NCBI GenBank assembly: GCA_016742295.1
Contig: JACVCA010000002.1
Span: 1-22,655 of the forward strand
Length of the DNA stretch: 22,655 nt
Direction: 5' to 3'
Source: Alphaproteobacteria bacterium
GTDB lineage: Bacteria; Pseudomonadota; Alphaproteobacteria; JAGOMX01
Shown: positions 14,970 to 22,524 of the stretch, piece by piece
How the letters are laid out: each line of letters starts with the position of its first letter
Numbering within the stretch: position 1 is the stretch's first letter
Notes under the pieces: model-generated
Databases searched by the model: none
What the model was told of the DNA's origin: nothing
What the model saw: the letters and a program-made list of their open reading frames with translations, nothing else
Made by a program: the position numbers and the translations under genes

Positions 14970-15404
14970 TTATTCTTGTCGGGATTTATAGCCTTTCTTG
15001 ATCTTCATTAATTGGGCATGAGCTCTGGCTTTGTGCTCTTCTGCTACTTCTCCCTCAATTTCCCCTTGCAGGTTATAACGGTGATCTTGAATGGCCAGGG
15101 TTTTTTGATAGCGGGAGTTGTAAATGTAGTACCCTAATGCTTTTTGCAGTTTGGATTTTGAGTACTTGCCCTTTAAGGCTTTTTGCAAATCCTTGACTAT
15201 GCCAACCTTCAAAGGCTTAGGGTTTTTGAGGCTAAAGGCTTGAGGATAACGTTCACACAGCATTGAGAGGATGGGTTTGAGCTCCTCAATGGCCCTTTGC
15301 CTTTGCGCTTTCTGTTCTGAGCTTGGACTGCCCGGATGGTGGCTTCCTTGGAGCGTACCTCCCATCTTTCCATGTACTCCTTGCTGTTGATCCTTATCTG
15401 GCAT
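14970..15404 (-). CDS. ProQ/FinO-domain RNA chaperone
   Basis: This is a 144-residue protein. A polar, flexible N-terminus (1-33) precedes a ProQ/FinO domain at about 35-130. Recognisable blocks are LCERYPQAFSLKNPKPLKVG (compare LAERFP..F....PLKIGI in ProQ), LQKALGYYIYNSRYQKTLA, and RYNLQGEIEGEVAEEHKARA. A basic tail follows. The family binds structured RNAs and sRNA-mRNA pairs; FinO represses conjugation of F-like plasmids through FinP antisense RNA. It lies 94 bases downstream of the HU gene on the same strand and probably shares its transcript. The tra context suggests control of plasmid or ICE functions, which is inference. The start ATG has a poor ribosome site. Confidence 0.85.
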   Translation of the reverse strand: MPDKDQQQGVHGKMGGTLQGSHHPGSPSSEQKAQRQRAIEELKPILSMLCERYPQAFSLKNPKPLKVGIVKDLQKALKGKYSKSKLQKALGYYIYNSRYQKTLAIQDHRYNLQGEIEGEVAEEHKARAHAQLMKIKKGYKSRQE

Positions 15405-15498
15405 CTTAAGGCTAGGCTAGTCCAAGCTTGATAAGCGATTAGGAGACTTAGTCATGAACGCAATCTCTTCGTTTTATATTGAGATTATTGCTAGCTTC

Positions 15499-15774
15499 TT
15501 AAGCAACTGCGTCTTTGAGCGTTTTACCAGCTTTAAACTTTACTTGCTTAGAAGCAGCAATCTTAATGGCTTGGCCTGTCCTAGGATTACGGCCTTCTCT
15601 TGCCTTCCGAGCAACCACTGAGAAGCTGCCAAAGCCTGTCAAAGCAATATCTTCACCTTTAGCAAGTGCGGTTTGGATGGTATCAAAGATGGCGTCTACA
15701 GCTTTAGAAGCACTCTCTAGGCTTTTAAGGTTTGCAGTTTCTTTAACATATTTGATGAGATCAGTTTTATTCAT
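15499..15774 (-). CDS. hup: HU-family histone-like DNA-binding protein
   Basis: This is a 91-residue protein, the normal HU length. MNKTDLIKYVKETANLKSLE is the dimerising helix pair. GFGSFSVVARKAREGRNPRTG is the beta arm with the Pro-containing tip NPRTGQ. The end KVKFKAGKTLKDAV-type sequence is also standard. I chose ATG 15774 because AAGGAAA precedes it and the 21 codons upstream in frame do not match the family. HU bends DNA and helps replication, repair and recombination. This copy, beside ssb, ProQ-like and tra genes, is more likely carried by the mobile element than the chromosomal hup. Confidence 0.93.
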   Translation of the reverse strand: MNKTDLIKYVKETANLKSLESASKAVDAIFDTIQTALAKGEDIALTGFGSFSVVARKAREGRNPRTGQAIKIAASKQVKFKAGKTLKDAVA

Positions 15775-15922
15775 AGTTTGGGTTTCCTTGCTCTGGTTAT
15801 CAATATTTAAAACATTCCGCAACTTGTAGTCTCTCATACTTAGATCGAGATACGCCTTCTATCAAATCATGACTTCGGATTCTTTTAAAGTAAATTGTTG
15901 AGAAAAAGTAAAACCAAACAAG

Positions 15923-16363
15923 CTAACTCTCCTCTGTAGAAGGCAACCCCATATCTTCAGGTTCTGTTAAAGGCTTTGTATCGAATGAAGGTAGTACCCT
16001 TTCTTCCAAAGGAAATGTTCCTAATAAGAAAAACTCACTCTTTATCGGGTGTAAGACAACCTCAGTCACGGTGTAGGAGTGATCATGGTTATCTTTCCAT
16101 TTGCGGGTTTGTAATTGCCCTTCAATATACACTTTTGTGCCGCGCGTGACTTCTCGTTCAATCAAGTCTACAAATCCCGGATGGAACACGACGACACGAT
16201 GCCATTGGGTGCGTTCTACGAGTTGTTGCGTCAGTTTATCAGTCCAATAGTCTGAGGTCGCTACCCTGAATATAGCAACCTTCTTGCCGGACTGCGTGTG
16301 ACGGATTTCAGGAGGGCGGTCAATATCGCCTATGAGGTGTATCCTGTTTAAATAGCTTGCCAT
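15923..16363 (-). CDS. ssb: Single-stranded DNA-binding protein with an atypical tail
   Basis: This is a 146-residue protein. Residues 1-112 are the SSB OB-fold: NRIHLIGDIDRPPEIRHTQS, VAIFRVATSDYW, TQWHRVVVFHPG, and the GTKVYIEGQLQTRKW strand. The family coats single-stranded DNA as a tetramer. The C-terminal part is short and ends EPEDMGLPSTEES; it lacks the DDDIPF-type acidic tip that chromosomal SSBs use to recruit repair and replication partners. This and the neighbours suggest a plasmid/ICE-type SSB serving transferred DNA. The ATG is preceded by GTGGAG at an unusually long distance. Confidence 0.92.
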   Translation of the reverse strand: MASYLNRIHLIGDIDRPPEIRHTQSGKKVAIFRVATSDYWTDKLTQQLVERTQWHRVVVFHPGFVDLIEREVTRGTKVYIEGQLQTRKWKDNHDHSYTVTEVVLHPIKSEFFLLGTFPLEERVLPSFDTKPLTEPEDMGLPSTEES

Positions 16364-16446
16364 TATTGGCTATAAACTCCACATGTTATTTGTTCAAATG
16401 ATTTATACCATGAATTTAACCTATACTAAGGGGTTATAAGGTTATG

Positions 16447-16746
16447 CTAATTCATTGGTAGGATTATTAATGTAAAAGAACAATTAGAGTCAATTTCATA
16501 GCTTTTGATTTCATGGTTACAGCCTATAGGTTTATGGGCAGTAAAGTACTTCTTAAGAAGCGAATTAATATGCATTTGAGTTTTTTCAATATCTTGAAAA
16601 ACATAGCTTTTGCTGGTACCACGCTTGCTGATCCTACCAAAGGTTGTCTGGACGAGCCATTCCTCTAAGAGATCCTTGCCATACGAAATGCTATAAGCTC
16701 TGAAGTAATGGGCTTGAGGATTAACTGCTTCGAGTTAAATACTCAT
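16447..16746 (-). pseudogene. WGR-domain protein gene, stopped at codon 4
   Basis: From ATG at 16746 the frame reads M-S-I, then TAA, then stays open for 95 codons to TAG at 16447. The open part is a WGR domain: NPQAHYFRAYSISYGKDLLE, EEWLVQTTFGRISKRGTSKS (FGRI in place of WGRIG), and the LLKKYFTAHKPIGCNHE end. No ATG, GTG or TTG occurs in the open part before the domain begins, so initiation beyond the stop is unlikely. One base change would restore it. WGR domains bind nucleic acid and are often carried on alphaproteobacterial plasmids as small stand-alone proteins. Confidence 0.7.
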
Positions 16747-16960
16747 TAGAGGGTTGAATGAAGATCAGATCTTTGTCCTGGCTTTACGTTTCTCAAGTAT
16801 TGAAGCTTTTCATAGGCAAAGTCTTTATACTTTTGATTTATCACGCAAATGATTATTACTGAGAGGTTATAGAAGTATTATCTTCCGAAAGCCTGTTTAA
16901 GGCTCTTGAATCCTTAATTGAGTTGCCTTTTGAGTGTCTTAATTTCCTCAACAGATAGGC
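16747..16960 (-). repeat. 3' end and flank of the Rpn gene, shared with 11240-11531
   Basis: This is the intact partner of the diverged repeat at 11.24-11.53 kb. It covers the last codons of the nuclease gene and about 165 bases beyond its stop, and ends beside the start of the WGR pseudogene. Similarity beyond the coding region implies that gene and flank were copied together. Confidence 0.6.
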
Positions 16961-17837
16961 CTGTGGCTTGGTTAATTTGTTCGAGACTGACACCAAGATC
17001 CAAAAGATTAAAGGCAACATCATGTAAGGCTTCTAATTTTCCCTTTTCTATGCCTCGGTTGTAGATTTCAGGTTTAAATTGTTCTAAGATACTCATAATT
17101 CTTTCCTCATTTAATGATGCTAAGCCTTGGGTGAGGGTCTCTACAAATGCGTCTTTGTCTAAGACTTCTCCTGCTTCCACAACATAAGAAATAACTGTAT
17201 AAATATACCCCTCTTCACCTTTTTCTTCAAGGGCTTTGAGTATACGCACGACCTCTCTTAAGGTTGGAAGGATATCTTGATCCCGGATATGCTTGGCAAC
17301 CAGGGCTGCTGCTCCAAACCAAAGGTGTTGCTTTAAGGCCTCATCAGAGACTTGAGTTAGGTCAACAAGGTGATAGGGATTGGTAAATATTGTCTTTGCA
17401 AGAGCCTTTTGAGATCCAAACAGCTCGAATAAATCCATGGAATGAATAAAGCGAGTTTTGCCGGTGTAAAGGACTAATGGATAGATCAGGGGAAGCTTCT
17501 GAGTGTTGGTTTTAATAAGGTGATGATCTAAAATTGAGATCATGTATTTCAACATTCGGAAAGGAAGCATCTTATCAGGAGAGGAGGCATGCTCAAGCAG
17601 TAAGTAGAGATAACCAGGCTCTCCTTGAAACTCCACCGAAAACAAAATATCTGCAATTTGTAGCCTGAGCTTATCGTTTATGAAGCTTTCTTTTTCAGGC
17701 GTAATCGAGGAAAAGTCGATCAGGTCTTTGACTTCTTGAGGTAGATTAGTCTCAAAGAATTCTTGGATGACCTTGGGGTTAGTCATGATAGCTCGTACGA
17801 AGCGGTCGTGAGGAGAGGCAATATGGTTTTTGGTCAT
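16914..17837 (-). CDS. Rpn/YhgA-like PD-(D/E)XK nuclease (transposase_31 family)
   Basis: This is a 307-residue protein. The N-terminus MTKNHIASPHDRFVRAIMTN is the typical HD-x-x-FK-type opening. The nuclease core is DILFSVEFQGEPGYLYLLLE followed by HASSPDKMLPFRMLKYM. Family members usually read EHQSSPD; here Ala replaces the Gln thought to help bind metal, so activity may be reduced. The C-terminus (LGVSLEQINQATGLSVEEIK) is the repeat-like tail common in these proteins. Rpn proteins are DNA endonucleases that promote RecA-independent recombination and are spread by horizontal transfer. A dead relative lies at 11.24-11.53 kb. Confidence 0.88.
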   Translation of the reverse strand: MTKNHIASPHDRFVRAIMTNPKVIQEFFETNLPQEVKDLIDFSSITPEKESFINDKLRLQIADILFSVEFQGEPGYLYLLLEHASSPDKMLPFRMLKYMISILDHHLIKTNTQKLPLIYPLVLYTGKTRFIHSMDLFELFGSQKALAKTIFTNPYHLVDLTQVSDEALKQHLWFGAAALVAKHIRDQDILPTLREVVRILKALEEKGEEGYIYTVISYVVEAGEVLDKDAFVETLTQGLASLNEERIMSILEQFKPEIYNRGIEKGKLEALHDVAFNLLDLGVSLEQINQATGLSVEEIKTLKRQLN

Positions 17838-18234
17838 AGCTCTTAGGCTTTAAAGTTAGGTCTCGGATCTTAACATACTGCCCCAAAGAGACAATGCTTA
17901 TGAAAGCAGAAAAACAGCAAATCATATTCTTCTCCTCCTACTTTCTAAGGGGCTATTGTAAATAGAATTTGTGAGTCTCTTTTTCGCTAGGAAATATGAC
18001 TTTTTTTTATCAAGCTTCATCTAACCCTTGCTCATATCATCTTAGGAAAGGTTTTATCCATTAGGATAAATGGAAAGTGGTATCGTTTTATTGGTCGCTT
18101 GTGCATATTTATAGAGAGTCTGTAAGCTTGGAAGATGCCTTCCACTCTCTAAGCTTGCGACTGCAGATTGGGGGGCATGCCTCCTCCCTGCATTTTCATT
18201 TCCTGCTTTCAGGCTCTTTCTCTTATTTCTTTCT
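17838..18234. other. Intergenic stretch with a bulged hairpin
   Basis: No gene is supported. AGAGAGT (18113-18119) and ACTCTCT (18144-18150) can pair, enclosing GGAAG/CTTCC (18130-18134 and 18139-18143). It lies downstream of the traC-traD-orf transcript and could stop it. A smaller repeat, TTATCC-ATTA-GGATAA, is near 18060. An open plus-strand frame here overlaps the coding strand of the neighbouring gene and looks like a shadow. Confidence 0.4.
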
Positions 18235-18519
18235 TCATTTACGTCTTCCTTCTTTTACTTGTTGGTCTTTGATGAGGGATTGGAGCTTGTCTCGATACTC
18301 TTCAACGATCTTAAGGGTCATTTCAGTACCGAAAGCTTCATGGCACCTTTCGAAGGCAAGATCAAAGAGACAATAAGATTGGAAACAGGCTTCAGAAGAT
18401 GAAAGAGGATGCTCAAGCACATTTTCGAGCTTAACAAGTAAGGTTTTGCTCGTAATTGCAATTTGTGTAAGCTCATCAGCACTCAGTTGATCTCTAAAGT
18501 TTAAAGTAGGTTTAACCAT
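18235..18519 (-). CDS. Unknown protein, third gene of the traC-traD operon
   Basis: This is a 94-residue protein from ATG 18519. I prefer it to the ATG at 18534, because AAAGGA lies just inside that longer version and 6 bases before 18519. The sequence is helical and acidic-basic mixed: MVKPTLNFRDQLSADELTQI, a middle with FQSYCLFDLAFERCHEAFG, and a K/R-rich end. No export signal or known domain is seen. It follows traD closely and should share its transcript. A role in mobilisation or its control is inferred from position only. Confidence 0.65.
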   Translation of the reverse strand: MVKPTLNFRDQLSADELTQIAITSKTLLVKLENVLEHPLSSSEACFQSYCLFDLAFERCHEAFGTEMTLKIVEEYRDKLQSLIKDQQVKEGRRK

Positions 18520-18555
18520 TCTTTTTCCTTTCATAGATATTTCAGGGGATATAAC

Positions 18556-19002
18556 TCATTCCATAAGTGCCTTTTTACCTTTGAGGCGCCAGAGCTTCAT
18601 TTGATTGACGTGACCTTTATCATTTTGACCATCTTCTTGCAATTGCTTATTAAGCTCCAGTAGCGCTCCTAGTAGAGCCGCTGCAGGGTCAAAGGTATGT
18701 TCATCGCGTTGTAGGTCATCCCCTAGAGCAATATCAAAGGCAGTCACAAGTCCTGACTTATCAAGAATGCCCCCGAGTTGTATCAATGTACGTGTGCGTG
18801 AGGAACGAGGGTTACTTGCTTGATAGTGACTGCCTGTTATTCCTTTCTCAAACCTAACTTGTTTACTTCTTGCAGATTCCATTCGTCTTAACTGGCCTTC
18901 ATAACGTCTGAGCTGTTGCAAGTTTTTGAGCAGGGACATCTCCAACTTTTGGTTTAGCGTTTTTAGCTGTTCTTTTGGGATGAAGAAACCTCTCCCCAGC
19001 AT
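18556..19002 (-). CDS. traD: TraD-like conjugal transfer protein (Ti type)
   Basis: This is up to 148 residues. The C-terminal half carries the TraD(Ti) signature: RTRTLIQLGGILDKSGLVTA, then the AALLGALLELNKQL helix. The N-terminal half is a basic coiled coil (KEQLKTLNQKLEMSLLKNLQ). It overlaps the end of the traC-like gene by 104 bases in another frame if it starts at 19002. An ATG at 18879 would avoid overlap but drop the coiled coil. In Ti-type systems the small TraC and TraD proteins lie across oriT from traA and assist relaxosome function. The gene is certain, the start is not. Confidence 0.78.
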   Translation of the reverse strand: MLGRGFFIPKEQLKTLNQKLEMSLLKNLQQLRRYEGQLRRMESARSKQVRFEKGITGSHYQASNPRSSRTRTLIQLGGILDKSGLVTAFDIALGDDLQRDEHTFDPAAALLGALLELNKQLQEDGQNDKGHVNQMKLWRLKGKKALME

Positions 19003-19219
19003 AATGCCAGGCCTCCGCTTGTGAAGGGTTAGCTGTAACTACCTTATAAGCTTCAAGCAGTGCTCCTGTGAGTGTAAAGAGGTTTAGGGTGTGAGCCTCA
19101 GTCTTATGCAAGACTCTCAAGAGTTCTTGGTCGCGTTGTGCTTCAAGCTTGAGTCTTTGTTCTTGGAGAATCGCAAGTTTTTGTTGGATGGTGGCTGAAG
19201 GAGAAGAGCGTTTAGCCAT
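18899..19219 (-). CDS. traC: TraC-like conjugal transfer protein (Ti type)
   Basis: This is 106 residues from ATG 19219 (MAKRSSPSATIQQKLAILQE); an ATG 7 codons earlier lacks support. A basic coiled-coil start leads into ALLEAYKVVTANPSQAEAWH, and then a lysine-rich end. The organisation of a coiled coil followed by a short conserved helix resembles small TraC proteins next to oriT in Ti-type modules, but the match is by position and general pattern. It is the first gene after oriT, divergent from traA. Its last 34 codons overlap the traD-like frame, and a frameshift joining the two cannot be excluded. Confidence 0.6.
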   Translation of the reverse strand: MAKRSSPSATIQQKLAILQEQRLKLEAQRDQELLRVLHKTEAHTLNLFTLTGALLEAYKVVTANPSQAEAWHYAGERFLHPKRTAKNAKPKVGDVPAQKLATAQTL

Positions 19220-19410
19220 AAAGAGAATATTCCAAATCAATAAATTACAAGTTAAGTTTTATGATGCAGAGCATACTCGCATATTCTTTATTTGTCATTG
19301 GTTTAATTCCATAGAACTAAATAATTTCTAATGCATAAACATTCTATCAAGCAAACACCTTTAACCTAGACAAACATCCACATGTCATTTATGGTGACCT
19401 GAGATCTTCT

Positions 19411-19440
19411 AAATGCGCACTTACGTCCCCTAGGGACTTT
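19411..19440 (-). other. oriT nic region of the MobQ/Ti type
   Basis: Read on the minus strand, an inverted repeat GTCCC-TAG-GGGAC (19437-19425) is followed directly by GTAAGTGCGCA (19424-19414). RSF1010/R1162 and Ti oriTs have the same order: a stem, then TAAGTGCG with cleavage before the next C. The predicted nick is on the minus strand between 19416 and 19415. It lies between divergent traC and traA, the normal place. The 5' end made by the nick would lead transfer toward lower coordinates, so traA would enter last. Confidence 0.8.
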
Positions 19441-19494
19441 TGCGGCCCTTCCGGCGGATTCTTGTTTAACTTAAGGCACTATAGTAGCATCTCA

Positions 19495-22400
19495 ATGGCA
19501 ATCTATCACCTCACACAAAGTCATATTTCCCGCTCAACTGGTCGTACAGCTGTAGGTGCTTGGGCTTATGTCACTGCAAGTAAAGTCACTTGTGAACGTA
19601 CGGGTGTGACCTTTGATTATGGATGTAAGGACGGCGTTGTCATGTCAGGTATGGTACTGACAGAACATGCACCAGAATGGGCACAAGAGGGAGAACAGTT
19701 CTGGAATGCGCTTGCAGCCTTTGAAGATCAGTTAGGTCAACAGCGTTATAAAAACCCTGAGAGGCGTGAACAGATCTTGGGGCAAGTCAGAGAAGGTTTA
19801 ACTCAAGAGTTGGCTCTTCCGCGAGAACTTACGATTGAACAAAACCACGAGTTAGTGCTCGATTATATTGCTCAAAACATTACATACAGAGGTCTTGAAT
19901 GTGGCTACGGCATCCACTGGGACGTTGGTAATCCTCATGTGCATATCATCGTTTGCGAGAGGAAGTTTACAAATGAGGGAACCTTTTCTCCTTGTAAGAA
20001 AAAAGAACTACAGCAACTTCCCTTTCTAAAAGCCAGCCGTGAGTTATGGGCTGTCCTTCAAAACCAACACCTCTTAAGGCATGGCTTTGATCTCCAAGTG
20101 GATCACCGCTCTCATAAAGACCGAGGGTTAAGCATCCTGCCCACTATCCATGAAGGGTGGTATGCCCAAGCAAAGGCTCGGCAAGGTGAGAGGATGGACC
20201 GATTAGAGATTAATGCGTCCATTAAAGCCCAGAATGCAACTTTAATTACGGAAGCGCCTCTTGAAATCTTGAAAGAGATCTCATCTCTTAAAGCCACCTT
20301 TAGAGAGCAAGATCTTACAAGGCTTATCTTCAGCCGGGTGCAAGGTGATGAGACCTTGTTCCATGCTGTACATGGCCAAGTGATGAGTCATTCAGAGCTC
20401 ATTAAGGTTGGAAGTGATCTCTCAGGGCGAGAGATTTTCTCAACAGCCGCCTATAGAGCTTCAGAAGAAGCTCTCATGCATACAGCCCGAGAGCTTTCTA
20501 TAAAGCAAGCTCATAAGCTCAATGCAGTAAAGGTTAATTGGGCTTTAAAAGAGCGCTACGCTTACTTTAATGGGGACCAAAAAGCTGCAGTTCGAAAGGT
20601 ATGTGACCGGGAAGCTTTAAGCGTGGTGATTGGTCGGGCAGGAACAGGTAAGACCAGTACAGTATTGATGGCTTCATCTATCTTGTATCAACAAGCTGGT
20701 TACCAGGTCCGTGGCATGGCTCTTGCAGGCGCAGCTGTCGATAACTTAGTCCAAGATCTCAATATCGAAGCTCGTACTATAGCGGCTTGGCAGTGGGCCT
20801 GGGACCAATATGACAACCTTAAAGCACAGTTGCCTCACCTTACACTTGAAAGCCTTGAGCACAATAGAGCCTTGAAACAGCTTGAAACCCTCAAAGATAG
20901 GCAGTTAACGTCTCGCGATGTCATCATCCTTGATGAGATTGGAATGGTGGGTGTGCCAACTCTAGAGCGTGTGCTTGCCAAAGCAAATGCAGTGGGCGCT
21001 AAAGTAATAGGAGCAGGCGATAATCATCAGTTTGCAGCCATTGAAGCAGGGGACGGGTTAAGGGCACTTTTAAAGCAAGTAAAAGCTGCAGAGCTGAAAG
21101 AGATCAAACGGCAACATGTTCCCTGGATGCAAGAGGCCTCTAAAAAGTTTGCTGAACTGCAAACCGCAGAAGGGTTAGCTCAATACCATGAAAAGGGCTG
21201 TATTCATTGGCAGGAGGCCGAAAAGGAGGCGTTTAGCCAACTTGTGAATGATTATCTCCAAGATAAGCTTCTTGCCCCTGAAAAGTCTCAATTAGTTCTT
21301 GCCTATACCCGTGGCCAGGTTGAAGCGCTTAACATTCTGATAAGGGAGCGGCTCATAGGGCAAGGCCTCTTAAAAGAGTTTACCAAGATTGGCTATAAAC
21401 AATACGCAGTGGGTGAACGAATCGTCTTTTTGAAAAATGATAACCAAGGAAAAGTGATAAAGACTCTCTCACCTTCAAAAGAAGGAACTAAAGCCCTACA
21501 AGGGGTTAAGAATGGGTCCTTAGGAACCATATATGCTTTTGACCCTTATACCCTTTTCGTCAAGCTTGATGACGGCCGAAGTATCAGGTTTAGCCCACAA
21601 GAGTATAAGTCCTTTCAGTATGGTTATGCTGTCACTGCCCATAAGAGTCAAGGGGCAACTGTTGATCATGTCTACGGCATGGCTTCATCCTTTATTGACG
21701 CCAAATCTTCCTATGTAATGATGACCCGTCACCGAGATAAGGTAGGGCTTTATACAAGCGATGAGGCCTTTGAAGATTTTACGGCCCTCTCTCGTCAACT
21801 CAGTCGCGTTCAGAACAAAGACCTGGTCCTTGATTATACAATTACTGAAGAGCACCGCCCTTTCTGGCAGCGCGTACAAGACTACGTTGAGGTGACCAAG
21901 GCTTTAGCTGAGATGCGCAGTCACTTTGAAGAGCAAAGTGAAGTTACAGCAAGAAAGCTCTCCCTAAAGTGTCATACAAAGCAAGCTTTTCACTCTGAAA
22001 GCTATCAAGCTCTTAAGGTTGAACGTGATGGGCTTGCTAAAACTATTGCACGGAACTGGAATTCCCACGGCCTTTATGTACAGCAATGTCATATTCCAAG
22101 GGAAACTCTTGAAGTTCATGCAGGACTACGTTCCAAGCGGCTTACTGAAGCTGAAAAGCGTGCTCGAGACAGAGTCGAGCTTTATGCTGACACTGCCACT
22201 AAAGCTCGAGATCTCTGGAATAAAATCAAGCTTACTCATCCTGGAGCATCAAGCCGTCAGCATGAGAAATACGGGGAGTTTGAAAGTTTGCGGCTTGACC
22301 GTGATAGCCTTGCCAGCACCTTAGAAGACAATGCAAGGATTCATAGGCCCTTCACCAAAGATAATGGCATTAACTGGCAAGCTATTAAAAGCCAAACACA

Positions 22401-22524
22401 AGCTCACCTGCAAAGAGGATTGGAGAAGAGCTTTTATGAACGATTGAGCGTTGAAGAAAAAGCCCATTTTGAGCAAGTCAAAGCCTACTTGCAAGCTCAA
22501 TATGAGTACGCAAGGCTGGCATGA
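19495..22524 (+). CDS. traA: TraA: MobQ relaxase fused to a RecD-like helicase (Ti type)
   Basis: This is 1009 residues from ATG 19495. I chose this start because MAIYHLTQSHISRSTGRTAV is where the family begins; a TTG 11 codons upstream is possible but unlikely. Residues 1-230 are a MobA/MobL relaxase: Tyr25 (AYVTAS) sits where RSF1010 MobA has its nicking tyrosine, and HWDVGNPHVH (His141, 148, 150) is the metal-binding triad. Residues 360-760 form a superfamily 1 helicase: Walker A GRAGTGKT (380-387), Walker B DEIGM (480-484), AHKSQG (715-720), and a motif VI-like MMTRHRDKVGLY. The C-terminal part is helical and charged. It nicks oriT, stays bound to the 5' end and unwinds the strand for transfer. 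No frameshift is seen, so it should be functional. Confidence 0.96.
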   Translation: MAIYHLTQSHISRSTGRTAVGAWAYVTASKVTCERTGVTFDYGCKDGVVMSGMVLTEHAPEWAQEGEQFWNALAAFEDQLGQQRYKNPERREQILGQVREGLTQELALPRELTIEQNHELVLDYIAQNITYRGLECGYGIHWDVGNPHVHIIVCERKFTNEGTFSPCKKKELQQLPFLKASRELWAVLQNQHLLRHGFDLQVDHRSHKDRGLSILPTIHEGWYAQAKARQGERMDRLEINASIKAQNATLITEAPLEILKEISSLKATFREQDLTRLIFSRVQGDETLFHAVHGQVMSHSELIKVGSDLSGREIFSTAAYRASEEALMHTARELSIKQAHKLNAVKVNWALKERYAYFNGDQKAAVRKVCDREALSVVIGRAGTGKTSTVLMASSILYQQAGYQVRGMALAGAAVDNLVQDLNIEARTIAAWQWAWDQYDNLKAQLPHLTLESLEHNRALKQLETLKDRQLTSRDVIILDEIGMVGVPTLERVLAKANAVGAKVIGAGDNHQFAAIEAGDGLRALLKQVKAAELKEIKRQHVPWMQEASKKFAELQTAEGLAQYHEKGCIHWQEAEKEAFSQLVNDYLQDKLLAPEKSQLVLAYTRGQVEALNILIRERLIGQGLLKEFTKIGYKQYAVGERIVFLKNDNQGKVIKTLSPSKEGTKALQGVKNGSLGTIYAFDPYTLFVKLDDGRSIRFSPQEYKSFQYGYAVTAHKSQGATVDHVYGMASSFIDAKSSYVMMTRHRDKVGLYTSDEAFEDFTALSRQLSRVQNKDLVLDYTITEEHRPFWQRVQDYVEVTKALAEMRSHFEEQSEVTARKLSLKCHTKQAFHSESYQALKVERDGLAKTIARNWNSHGLYVQQCHIPRETLEVHAGLRSKRLTEAEKRARDRVELYADTATKARDLWNKIKLTHPGASSRQHEKYGEFESLRLDRDSLASTLEDNARIHRPFTKDNGINWQAIKSQTQAHLQRGLEKSFYERLSVEEKAHFEQVKAYLQAQYEYARLA

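Noticed and set aside
15515..15829. Plus-strand frame of 104 codons across HU
   Set aside because: Antisense of a highly conserved HU gene.
18077..18376. Plus-strand frame of 99 codons, hydrophobic and serine-rich
   Set aside because: No Shine-Dalgarno, runs through a hairpin and opposite the third gene of the traC operon. Hydrophobic shadows are common opposite K/E-rich genes.
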